Source of the DNA: an uncultured SAR86 cluster bacterium
Lineage (GTDB): Bacteria; Pseudomonadota; Gammaproteobacteria; Magnimaribacterales; D2472
Assembly: GCA_902628925.1 (NCBI GenBank)
Contig: CACOPA010000009.1
Location: forward strand, 1-49,901
Direction of reading: 5' to 3'
Length of the DNA stretch: 49,901 nucleotides
Position 1 is the first letter of the stretch. Each line of letters opens with the position of its first letter. Positions 8,277 through 15,296 of this stretch are shown here, in pieces. The notes under the pieces are model-generated. The model ran no database searches. It was not told where the DNA came from and saw only the letters and a list, made by a program, of their open reading frames with translations. A program made the translations under genes and the position numbers.

Positions 8277-9029
8277 ATGAATTTTAGTATCAATCTTAAT
8301 AAGATTGCATTGTTACGCGATTCTAGAGGATCAGACAATCCAAGTATTAACGATTATGCTCAGCAATCCATTGATTTAGGAGTTGATGGCTTAACCCTTC
8401 ATCCTAGGCCTGACTTAAGGCATGCCAAACCTAGCGATATTAGTATGTTTGATGAGATTTGCCTAAAAACTAATAAGGAATTTAATATTGAAGGGAATCT
8501 TTTTTCACCTAGTTCAAAAAATTATCCTGGATTTATTTCCCTTGTGAATGCTCATAATCCTCACCAAATTACTTTAGTGCCCGATGGAGATGGGCAAATT
8601 ACGTCAGATCATGGATGGAAAATTGAACAACTTGATAGTATCTTCAAATCTGAGATTTCTAAATTTAAAAAAAATATTAACTATGTAAGCATTTTTATAG
8701 ATGATGATTTTAGTAATTTTGATAAATTAAATGAAATAGGAATCAATAGTATTGAAATTTATACAGGCCCCTTTGCAGAAGTCATTAAAAACGGTAAGAA
8801 ACATGAAATTCATAACGCTCAGAATAAGATCAGCAAAATTGTTGAATCAGCTAAATTAAATAACTTAAAAGTTAATGCAGGTCATGATCTAAACTTAAAT
8901 AATTTACCTTATTTAAAAGAATGCGGCGATATTGATGAGGTATCAATAGGTCATGCTATTATCGTTGATTCATTGAAATATGGATTTAAAGACACTATAA
9001 ATATGTATATAGAATCAATAAAAAAATAG
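8277..9029 (+). CDS. pdxJ: Pyridoxine 5'-phosphate synthase PdxJ
   Basis: PdxJ condenses 1-deoxyxylulose 5-phosphate with 3-amino-2-oxopropyl phosphate to form pyridoxine 5'-phosphate, the ring-closing step of the DXP-dependent vitamin B6 pathway. The protein (250 residues, a TIM barrel) shows the family landmarks in order: NLNKIALLRDSRGSDNPS at the N-terminus, DGLTLHPRPDLRHAK with the active-site histidine, VTLVP-like ITLVPDGDGQITSDHGW, and near the end NAGHDLNLNNL and SIGHAIIVDSL. It is nine bases after the isomerase-like gene and one base before grxD, so it is probably read with them, although its function is unrelated to the preceding module. The sequence is very AT- and Asn/Lys-rich, as expected for this genome. 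Confidence 0.95.
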   Translation: MNFSINLNKIALLRDSRGSDNPSINDYAQQSIDLGVDGLTLHPRPDLRHAKPSDISMFDEICLKTNKEFNIEGNLFSPSSKNYPGFISLVNAHNPHQITLVPDGDGQITSDHGWKIEQLDSIFKSEISKFKKNINYVSIFIDDDFSNFDKLNEIGINSIEIYTGPFAEVIKNGKKHEIHNAQNKISKIVESAKLNNLKVNAGHDLNLNNLPYLKECGDIDEVSIGHAIIVDSLKYGFKDTINMYIESIKK

Positions 9030-9030
9030 T

Positions 9031-9342
9031 ATGGATATCGAAAAGAAAATAAAAGAACAAATCAAAGAAAATGATATTTTGATCTACATGAAGGGCTCAC
9101 CTTACGAACCTCAATGTGGCTTCTCAGCAAGAACTGTTCAAGCACTCATTGAATGTGGAGCAGAGTTTTCTTATGTTGATATCCTAGCTAATCCTGAAGT
9201 CAGACAGACATTACCCAGCATCACAGATTGGCCAACCTTCCCTCAGGTTTTTCTAAATGGCGAATTGATTGGAGGCTGCGACATAGTTACTGAAATGCAT
9301 GCAGCGGGTGAACTTCGATCAGCTATAGATAAGTTAAAATAG
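9031..9342 (+). CDS. grxD: Monothiol glutaredoxin Grx4
   Basis: A 103-residue monothiol glutaredoxin that carries and hands over [2Fe-2S] clusters together with glutathione and BolA-type partners. The CGFS active site is at C29-S32, followed by the usual family features: a PSITDWPTFPQVFLNGELIGGCDI segment, in which the WPTFPQ and GG-D elements bind glutathione. The length is normal. The gene starts one base after pdxJ and ends two bases from the convergent ferritin-like gene. The pairing of an iron-sulfur carrier with an iron-storage-type protein and a Fur box nearby suggests a local iron theme. Confidence 0.96.
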   Translation: MDIEKKIKEQIKENDILIYMKGSPYEPQCGFSARTVQALIECGAEFSYVDILANPEVRQTLPSITDWPTFPQVFLNGELIGGCDIVTEMHAAGELRSAIDKLK

Positions 9343-9343
9343 A

Positions 9344-9778
9344 TTATCCAAAATCTTTTAACATTGCTTTTAGCTCAAGCGAATGTTGTTCCTCTTCTCC
9401 TATTTTGCCTCTAGTATATTCTTCAAGGTAAACAGATTTATTTTCAACTTTATCAAGAAGTTTTTTGTATAGACCAAGCGCACGAAGCTCGTGTTCAAGT
9501 GATTCTTCTAATATGTCTTTTATAGAGTGACGGTGTGTTTCCTCAATCTTTGCTATTCTCTGACTTGGGTGACCATCCAAACCAACTAGTAACTCACCAG
9601 CTTGTTGAGCATGTAACAGAGATTCAGCTGCTTGCTCCTTTAAGAAAGCAACAATAGGAATCCTGTAAGGCCCTGTAATCATCAAAGATGAGTGTGTATA
9701 TCTAACTACTCCGCCTAATTCATACTCCATTATTTCATTCAATATTTCGCAAACTTCTTTTGTATTAAGTTCTTTCAT
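9344..9778 (-). CDS. Ferritin-like diiron protein (bacterioferritin-related)
   Basis: A four-helix ferritin-like protein of 144 residues. Likely iron ligands can be seen: E20 in helix 1 (NEIMEYELGG), E52 and H56 in helix 2 (AAESLLHAQ), E96 or E98 in helix 3 and E129 with H132 in helix 4 (GEEEQH). The helix 2 site has a leucine next to the ligand region where heme-binding bacterioferritins have Met52, so a heme at the dimer interface is unlikely. The family stores iron or handles peroxide; which of these applies here cannot be told. It is expressed from its own promoter (9811-9839) in the region that also holds a Fur box. The gene's end nearly touches the convergent grxD. Confidence 0.85.
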   Translation of the reverse strand: MKELNTKEVCEILNEIMEYELGGVVRYTHSSLMITGPYRIPIVAFLKEQAAESLLHAQQAGELLVGLDGHPSQRIAKIEETHRHSIKDILEESLEHELRALGLYKKLLDKVENKSVYLEEYTRGKIGEEEQHSLELKAMLKDFG

Positions 9779-9810
9779 TTTTTTGCTCCGTAAATATACA
9801 TATTTATATG

Positions 9811-9839
9811 ATTATATAAGGATAATAATATTTTGTAAA
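9811..9839 (-). promoter_or_regulatory. Sigma70-type promoter for the ferritin-like gene
   Basis: On the minus strand there is TTTACA (9839-9834), a 17-base spacer and TATAAT (9816-9811). The -10 box is a perfect consensus and the -35 box matches 5 of 6. Transcription would begin near 9804, giving a leader of about 26 bases before the ATG at 9778. In AT-rich sequence chance matches are common, but the exact -10, correct spacing and correct distance to the gene make this a good candidate. Confidence 0.65.
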
Positions 9840-9859
9840 ATACTGATATAAGGTGTTTT

Positions 9860-9878
9860 TTTAATGATAATCATTATC
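9860..9878. promoter_or_regulatory. Fur box
   Basis: TAATGATAATCATTATC at 9862-9878 matches the 19-base Fur consensus at 17 of 19 positions (only the first two bases, TT for GA, differ), and the following AT keeps the symmetry going. It lies in the 138-base gap between two divergent genes: its right end is 38 bases before the MBL-fold gene's ATG and its centre is about 65 bases upstream of the predicted ferritin-like gene start point. Position favours iron repression of the MBL-fold gene; an effect on the ferritin-like gene from upstream is also possible. Confidence 0.8.
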
Positions 9879-9916
9879 ATTTTGGTTTTTATTCTCACTT
9901 ATGACATGATTAGAAA

Positions 9917-10648
9917 ATGCAATTAATAAAATGCAATAATTATCAGTCTTGGGCCTATAAAACCGATGAAGCATGCATATTAGTTGACCCATGGTTGTCA
10001 GAATTTCAAGAGATTCCCGGTGCTAGGTGGCTTCTTTATAGAGAAAAGACTTCTGATCATTATTTTTTACGTTATAACTTAATTGATAAAGTAACCCATC
10101 TTGTTATAACAGCGCATTTTTCAGATCATCTTGATCCTGAGTCATTGAAATATTTTGATAAAAGCATAACAATTTTTACAACTAAGCATGCTTCGCATGC
10201 TCTTTCAAAGTTAGGTTTCACAAATATAGTTGTTGTTAAACCTGGAGATAAGTTTGATATCAACGATATGAGTTTAGAGATTGAGGAGGCTGGAAAACCT
10301 TACAATTCCTCTAGTTTTGCATACTATCTTCATTCAAACGGTAAAACAGTTTTTCATGAACCACATACCATCAATAAAAACTTTGTGTCAAAACATCCAA
10401 TCGAAGTGTTAATTTCTACAACTGATCTCGTTAAAGTATTTGGTATGGTTATGGTTTCTATGAGCTACAATAAGCTCAAGAAGATAATTGATAAGAACCA
10501 TGTTGAGTATATGGCACCAACAGGATCTAAGCCATCCGACTCAAAAGGCCTTCTTGCAAGGGTTTTATATATAAAAGAAGAAAATCAAAACGTTATATTT
10601 AATGATAATAGAGTTTGCTCTAATTCATACGACAGTTTTGTAATCTAA
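9917..10648 (+). CDS. MBL-fold protein with altered metal-binding motif
   Basis: A 243-residue protein with the metallo-beta-lactamase fold pattern. Where ordinary members have HxHxDH, this one has AHFSDH (residues 66-71), so only the final Asp70 and His71 are kept. The downstream pattern LGFTNIVVVKPGD and VFHEPHT (an EPH motif) resembles a family known from cyanobacteria, plants and other bacteria whose motif reads ITxxxxDHxxPxTL. No signal peptide or membrane helix is visible. Its catalytic role is unknown. It is preceded by a Fur box 38 bases upstream and followed four bases later by an MFS transporter gene, so an iron-responsive two-gene unit is plausible. Confidence 0.75.
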   Translation: MQLIKCNNYQSWAYKTDEACILVDPWLSEFQEIPGARWLLYREKTSDHYFLRYNLIDKVTHLVITAHFSDHLDPESLKYFDKSITIFTTKHASHALSKLGFTNIVVVKPGDKFDINDMSLEIEEAGKPYNSSSFAYYLHSNGKTVFHEPHTINKNFVSKHPIEVLISTTDLVKVFGMVMVSMSYNKLKKIIDKNHVEYMAPTGSKPSDSKGLLARVLYIKEENQNVIFNDNRVCSNSYDSFVI

Positions 10649-10652
10649 AAAA

Positions 10653-11954
10653 ATGCATACCAAACAATATAGAACGTTTGCTCTATTACTGCTCACTCTT
10701 GTCTATGGGTTCAATTTTATTGATCGACAGATCATGGGAATCCTTGCCCCGTTTATTCAGAAAGATTTAGGCTTAACAAATACTGAGCTTGGTTTATTAA
10801 TAGGCTTGGCTTTTGCAGTCTTTTATACCTTTGTGGCAATACCAATTGCATGGCTCGCAGATCGCTTTAATAGAGTTAATATTCTATCAATTGCCTTGGC
10901 TACCTGGAGTGCATTTACTGCTTTGACAGGATTAGCAAATAACTTTGTGCAGGTTGCTCTTGCAAGAATGGGTGTTGGAATTGGAGAAGCAGGTGGCAGT
11001 CCTCCCTCTCATTCAATAATATCTGATATGTATCCTAAAGAAGAAAGAGCAAGCGCTTTAGGTGTTTATTCAATGGGAATCCCTTTAGGTATTATGGCTG
11101 CCTATTTTGTTACAGCCTCTCTAATGGATGTTTCAGAAGATCAGGTCAACTGGAGGCAGATTTTTATTTTTTTAGGTTTAACCGGCATAGCTTTAGCTGT
11201 CGTTGTTAAATTAGTATTAAAAGAACCAGTTCGTGGTGCAATGGAATTAACCTCAAGTACCACAATTTCTAAACCTCCATTTTTAGACTCATTGAAGGTA
11301 CTAATGCGTATACCGGCATGGTGGGCTATGTGTTTTGGAATAGCATTTGGGTCATTTGTCTCATATGCAAAATCAGCATTTCAAACGAAGTATCTAGTGA
11401 CACTTGATCCATCATTTGATTTTCAAACCCTTGTAATTATCCTCGGAATTATGAATGGAACAACTTATGCTGGGGGTGCTTTCTTTGGAGCAAGATTAGC
11501 AGATAGATGGGGCAAAAAAGATATTAGAGCGTATGGATGGTTACCAGCAATAGCAATGCTATTGTGTTTACCAGTTGGCATCATTGGTTGGTGGGTAGAT
11601 TCTGTAGAAATGCACTTAGTTTTTGCTACCTTTGCACTATTGCTTCTTGGGATTTATTTAGGCCCAAGTTTTGCAATTGCACAAACGTTGGCACCAATTC
11701 ATATGCGTGCTATGTCAACGGCACTTTTTTTCTTTATCCTCAACATGATCGCATTGGGTGGGGGTCCGACTTTTGCTGGTTGGTTAATGGATGTATTCGG
11801 TAATAACTATAATGAAATTGAGTCAATAAGATATTCACTGACAGTTACAACTTGTGTATTTATTCCCTCAGTAGTTAGTTTTCTGCTAGTTTCAAAATTC
11901 CTTCCAAAAGATTGGAAAGCGGCAGAAGAGAGAAATTTAGCTCAAGCTAGTTAA
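10653..11954 (+). CDS. MFS transporter, Spinster-like
   Basis: A 12-helix major facilitator superfamily carrier of 433 residues in the inner membrane. Features include NFIDRQIMGILAPFIQKDLGLTNTELGLL in the first helix region (split here: a conserved D-R pair and a GLTNTELGLL loop), the motif A segment ADRFNRVN between helices 2 and 3, and ARMGVGIGEAGGSPPS in helix 4, which is typical of Spinster-type MFS proteins. The second-half motif A copy ARLADRWGKKD is also present. The substrate is not predictable; bacterial relatives occur in lipid, steroid and aromatic degradation clusters. It follows the MBL-fold gene by four bases, and its end overlaps the convergent rnt gene by eight bases. Confidence 0.9.
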   Translation: MHTKQYRTFALLLLTLVYGFNFIDRQIMGILAPFIQKDLGLTNTELGLLIGLAFAVFYTFVAIPIAWLADRFNRVNILSIALATWSAFTALTGLANNFVQVALARMGVGIGEAGGSPPSHSIISDMYPKEERASALGVYSMGIPLGIMAAYFVTASLMDVSEDQVNWRQIFIFLGLTGIALAVVVKLVLKEPVRGAMELTSSTTISKPPFLDSLKVLMRIPAWWAMCFGIAFGSFVSYAKSAFQTKYLVTLDPSFDFQTLVIILGIMNGTTYAGGAFFGARLADRWGKKDIRAYGWLPAIAMLLCLPVGIIGWWVDSVEMHLVFATFALLLLGIYLGPSFAIAQTLAPIHMRAMSTALFFFILNMIALGGGPTFAGWLMDVFGNNYNEIESIRYSLTVTTCVFIPSVVSFLLVSKFLPKDWKAAEERNLAQAS

Positions 11955-12528
11955 AGTCATTGAATATTTTGCAAAAAACTTTAGCTGTAACCTCTGCATC
12001 ATAAGCTGCTGAGTGAGCTAATTCATTAACATAATCTATATTCAATTCTTTACAGATTCTTGCTAAAACAGTTTGTCCAGTAGTAAGAGCGCCCAAAGAA
12101 ACAGTATCAAGGACTGAAAATGGGTGAAAAGGTAGATTTTTAATTTTATTTCTTTTGAAGGCCTCTACCAAGAAACCTAAATCAAAATGCGCATTATGGG
12201 CAACCAATATGACTCTAGAACATTCATATTTACTCCGTTGCTGATTTATTGCCTTTGAGATATTTTTTAGAGCAATATTCTCTTCAACTGCATTTCGTAA
12301 AGGATGTGATAAATCAATTTTTGTAAATTCCAATGATTCGGGATCAATTTCGAGATCTTTAAACGGCTCGATGTGATATCTAATCAATTCACCTAATTCA
12401 AAGTTTTGGTCCTTATATTCTAAAAGCTGAATAGCTATTTCTAAGATAGGATTTTTTTTACAATCTAACCCACCGGTTTCAAGGTCCAAAACGACGGGTA
12501 AGTACTTTCTTATTCTATCTTTAAGCAT
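11947..12528 (-). CDS. rnt: Ribonuclease T
   Basis: A DEDDh 3'-5' exonuclease that trims the 3' ends of tRNA and 5S and 23S rRNA. The catalytic residues are D15 and E17 (VVLDLETGG), D116 (AHNAHFD), and H172 with D177 (HSAAYDAE). The segment FHPFSVLDTVSLGALTTGQTVL matches RNase T rather than the DnaQ proofreading subunit, as does the overall length (193 residues). RNase T is mainly a gammaproteobacterial enzyme, which helps place the organism. It is divergent from the leucine dehydrogenase gene with 42 bases between starts and overlaps the tail of the MFS gene by eight bases. Confidence 0.93.
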   Translation of the reverse strand: MLKDRIRKYLPVVLDLETGGLDCKKNPILEIAIQLLEYKDQNFELGELIRYHIEPFKDLEIDPESLEFTKIDLSHPLRNAVEENIALKNISKAINQQRSKYECSRVILVAHNAHFDLGFLVEAFKRNKIKNLPFHPFSVLDTVSLGALTTGQTVLARICKELNIDYVNELAHSAAYDAEVTAKVFCKIFNDFN

Positions 12529-12570
12529 TTAGGGCTATATAATAACTCTTTCATTAATCTTATTCTTATT

Positions 12571-13581
12571 ATGATTAAAGAAATATCAGCAAAAAATTAT
12601 CTAGGAATTGAAATACAAGAACATGAACTTTTTGATCATGAGCATTTATTTGTTTTTGAAGATAATGATAAGAATTTCAAGGCATTTATTGCCATCCATT
12701 CTACTAGAGAAGGTCCGGCGATCGGTGGCTGTAGATTTAAAGAATATGAATCCGAAATTCATGCTATTGAGGATGTATTAAAGCTTTCAAAAGCAATGAC
12801 TTTAAAAAATAGAGTAGCTGGAGTTCCATTTGGTGGAGGCAAAGCAGTCATCATAAAGAATAAACAAAACAATAAAGAGCATTTAGAATTGTTTGCTACA
12901 TTTATCAATTATTTGGATGGAGCCTATTTAAGTGCACAAGATATAGGTATATCTCTGAATGATATAAGAATTGTTTCTCAATTTTCTAAGCATGTATTAG
13001 ATAACGTTGATCCAGGCCCTTACACAGCTAAAGGAATCTACTATGCGCTAAGATCGATTAAAGATCATTACTTTAATGGAAATAACGAAGATATTCTTAT
13101 ACAAGGATTCGGCAATGTTGGTTCAAATCTCGCATCTCATCTCCTAGATGATGGCACAAAGATCTATGTTGATGAGGCCGATGAAATCAAGCTTAATTCA
13201 GCTTTAAAGCTTGGCTGTCATCCCTGCAAATCAATTTTTAAAACAAACGCATCAGTATTTTCTCCATGTGCGATCGGAGGAATCTTGAATAAAGAGTTTA
13301 TTAAAAACTCGACATATAAAGTAATATGCGGCGGTGCAAATAATCAATTGCTTTGTGATAACCTTTTCAATGAAATACATTCTCATGGAATGCTTTATAT
13401 TCCTGATTTTCTAGTAAATGCTGGTGGCGTGATTGGCTTAACAAAGGATGTTTTAGAACGCGATGATGAGATGACAGATCGAGCTTTAGCTAAGATCGGA
13501 GAAGTTGTAAAAAGCATTATTGATGAATTTCAATTAAAAAATACAATTCCATTAGAGTTTGTAAAAAATAGATTCTTATAG
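12571..13581 (+). CDS. Leucine (branched-chain amino acid) dehydrogenase
   Basis: An NAD-dependent amino acid dehydrogenase of the Glu/Leu/Phe/Val family that interconverts branched-chain amino acids and 2-oxo acids with ammonia. Substrate-side motifs: GPAIGGCRF near residue 48, AMTLKNRVAGVPFGGGKAV with K79 and K91, the latter pair being the substrate-binding and catalytic lysines of the family. The Rossmann motif GFGNVGSNLASHL follows near residue 180. Length (336) fits leucine/valine dehydrogenases rather than glutamate dehydrogenase (about 420-450). Leucine over valine or phenylalanine preference is not certain. Its stop overlaps the end of the convergent RnfB-like gene by six bases. Confidence 0.88.
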   Translation: MIKEISAKNYLGIEIQEHELFDHEHLFVFEDNDKNFKAFIAIHSTREGPAIGGCRFKEYESEIHAIEDVLKLSKAMTLKNRVAGVPFGGGKAVIIKNKQNNKEHLELFATFINYLDGAYLSAQDIGISLNDIRIVSQFSKHVLDNVDPGPYTAKGIYYALRSIKDHYFNGNNEDILIQGFGNVGSNLASHLLDDGTKIYVDEADEIKLNSALKLGCHPCKSIFKTNASVFSPCAIGGILNKEFIKNSTYKVICGGANNQLLCDNLFNEIHSHGMLYIPDFLVNAGGVIGLTKDVLERDDEMTDRALAKIGEVVKSIIDEFQLKNTIPLEFVKNRFL

Positions 13582-14244
13582 CTTATCCATTAAATTATTT
13601 ATAAATTCAGCACCATCTTGGTCTTCATTAATTCTGTCCATTAATATTTTTCTTTGAAGCTGCCTAATATTTTTTTCTTTATCAACGGACCTATTGTTAA
13701 GTTGTTTGTTTATTTCTTTCCCTATTTTTAAATTATTTTCCTGATCGACAATAGATCTTTCTTTTATTCTTCTTTGTCTTAGCTTAATAGTGTTTTGAAA
13801 CCACTCTTCTGAATTATTTCTTGCGGTCAATGAGTCATTTTCATTTACCTGCACTAATTCTATGCAATCAACCGGACAAGGAGGTACGCATAACTCACAT
13901 CCTGTACACAAATCATTAATTACACTGTGCATTAAATTTGAGGCTCCATGAATTGCATCAATAGGACATGCATCAATACACTTTTTACAACCTATACATT
14001 CATCCTCAATAATGAACGCTTTTTGGTTAGTAATGCCAGGTCCAAAATCCATATCCAGAGAGATATCGTCTGAATGATTTGTAATCTCAATAAGCTTTTT
14101 GAGTGAGCTCTCTCCACCAGGCACACATCTATTGATCGGAATCTTCTCATTAATAATTGCCTCGGCATAAGGGAGACATCCAGGTGTACCACATCTACCG
14201 CATTGATAGTGGGGTAGAGAATCATGTATCTCTTTAATTTTAAT
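13576..14244 (-). CDS. Soluble RnfB-like polyferredoxin, non-AUG start
   Basis: A cytoplasmic ferredoxin with three cluster sites. An N-terminal 4Fe-4S motif, LPHYQCGRCGTPGCLPYAEA ending in NRCVPGGE, matches RnfB; then two classic CxxCxxCxxxC motifs follow (CIGCKKCIDACP and CTGCELCVPPCP). The C-terminus is a Lys/Arg-rich predicted coil. Unlike Rnf complex RnfB there is no N-terminal membrane helix. The frame is open only back to 14283 and contains no ATG, GTG or TTG before the first cluster motif, so translation must start at ATT (14244, 14238 or 14283) or ATA; I chose 14244 because homologues begin about ten residues before LP. This lies 9 bases after the reductase stop at 14253, which would allow re-initiation. 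A GTG at 14124 would drop the first cluster and is less likely. Confidence 0.8.
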   Translation of the reverse strand: MKIKEIHDSLPHYQCGRCGTPGCLPYAEAIINEKIPINRCVPGGESSLKKLIEITNHSDDISLDMDFGPGITNQKAFIIEDECIGCKKCIDACPIDAIHGASNLMHSVINDLCTGCELCVPPCPVDCIELVQVNENDSLTARNNSEEWFQNTIKLRQRRIKERSIVDQENNLKIGKEINKQLNNRSVDKEKNIRQLQRKILMDRINEDQDGAEFINNLMDKL

Positions 14245-14252
14245 TTGATTTT

Positions 14253-15296
14253 CTATTCGGCAACCCCAAGCTTTCTTTGTAATTTAGTATTTGAGGTTGT
14301 GTAACCAAAAGGAACTCTTTCCCCAGGATAAATTCTTCGATAAGCTTCTTGAACTGCAAGAGTGGTCTCATGAAATCCACATAAAATTAAATCTAATTTT
14401 CCTGGATAATCATTTATATCGCCTACAGCGAAAATTCCATCTTTATTAGTTTGAAAATTTTCTGTATTCACATTAATCTTTTTTTCATTTAGTTCTAATT
14501 CCCATTCAAGTATTGGGCCAAGCTTCTTATTTAATCCAAATAAAAATAAGAGCTCATCTGCCTCAACAGCTTCTATTTCTTTGGTATCGAAGTTCTTTAA
14601 TTCAGCACCAGTAACCTTATCCTTACCGATAATAGAGTGAATTTGATAGGGTGTTAACAGGCTCACTTTTCCTTGTTTTACAAGTTCTCTCATTTGAGCT
14701 TCAGTATGCTGGGCACCTCGAAAGGCATCACGTCGGTGAACCAAAGAGATACTCTTTGCAATATCAGCAAGCTCGACCGTCCAATCTAATGCCGAATCAC
14801 CACCACCAAAAATAACTACATCTTTATTTTCATACCTTTTTTTTGATTGCACTGCATAAGAAACTCCGTTTTCGATAAAAGCGTCTGGGTTTTCAATATT
14901 GGGAGGTCTTCTTGGTTCAAATGATCCAGCACCAGCAGCAATAAAAATATTTTTAGTAATAAATTCTTGTCCGTCTGAGGTGGCAACTCTCCACTGAGTA
15001 ATATTATTCTCGTTTGAGTCTTCAGAGATTGAATCAACTCTTTCATTAAGACTTATTTCATATTCAAAGGGTTTAATTTGTTCAATAAGGGCATCAACAT
15101 GCTCTTGAGCAGTTTGAAAGGGAACTCCTGGAATATCATAAATTGGTTTCTCTGGATAAAGTTCAGCGCATTGCCCGCCAATCTTATCTAAATTATCAAT
15201 CAGGTGACATCTAAGCCCTAGAAGTCCTGCTTCAAATACAGTAAAAAGACCAACAGGACCAGCTCCGACTACAAGGATATCTACATCTTTTGTCAT
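14253..15296 (-). CDS. Ferredoxin--NADP reductase, thioredoxin-reductase-like type
   Basis: A 347-residue FAD/NADPH flavoprotein of the YumC-type ferredoxin/flavodoxin--NADP reductase family. The FAD motif VVGAGPVGLFT is at the N-terminus, the NADPH motif IFGGGDSALDW is in the middle, and GIFAVGDINDYPGK near the end binds FAD. Thioredoxin reductase would have a CxxC redox pair between these, and none is present, which fits the FNR call. The start overlaps the metG stop by four bases (ATGA), and the RnfB-like ferredoxin follows directly. The likely role is to pass electrons between NADPH and that ferredoxin. Confidence 0.92.
   Translation of the reverse strand: MTKDVDILVVGAGPVGLFTVFEAGLLGLRCHLIDNLDKIGGQCAELYPEKPIYDIPGVPFQTAQEHVDALIEQIKPFEYEISLNERVDSISEDSNENNITQWRVATSDGQEFITKNIFIAAGAGSFEPRRPPNIENPDAFIENGVSYAVQSKKRYENKDVVIFGGGDSALDWTVELADIAKSISLVHRRDAFRGAQHTEAQMRELVKQGKVSLLTPYQIHSIIGKDKVTGAELKNFDTKEIEAVEADELLFLFGLNKKLGPILEWELELNEKKINVNTENFQTNKDGIFAVGDINDYPGKLDLILCGFHETTLAVQEAYRRIYPGERVPFGYTTSNTKLQRKLGVAE

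Noticed and set aside
13992..14225. An ATG-started frame (MILYPTINAV) as the true N-terminus of the RnfB-like gene, with a frameshift
   Set aside because: The cluster motif is fully in the other frame, which remains open to 14283; no frameshift is needed to explain it.
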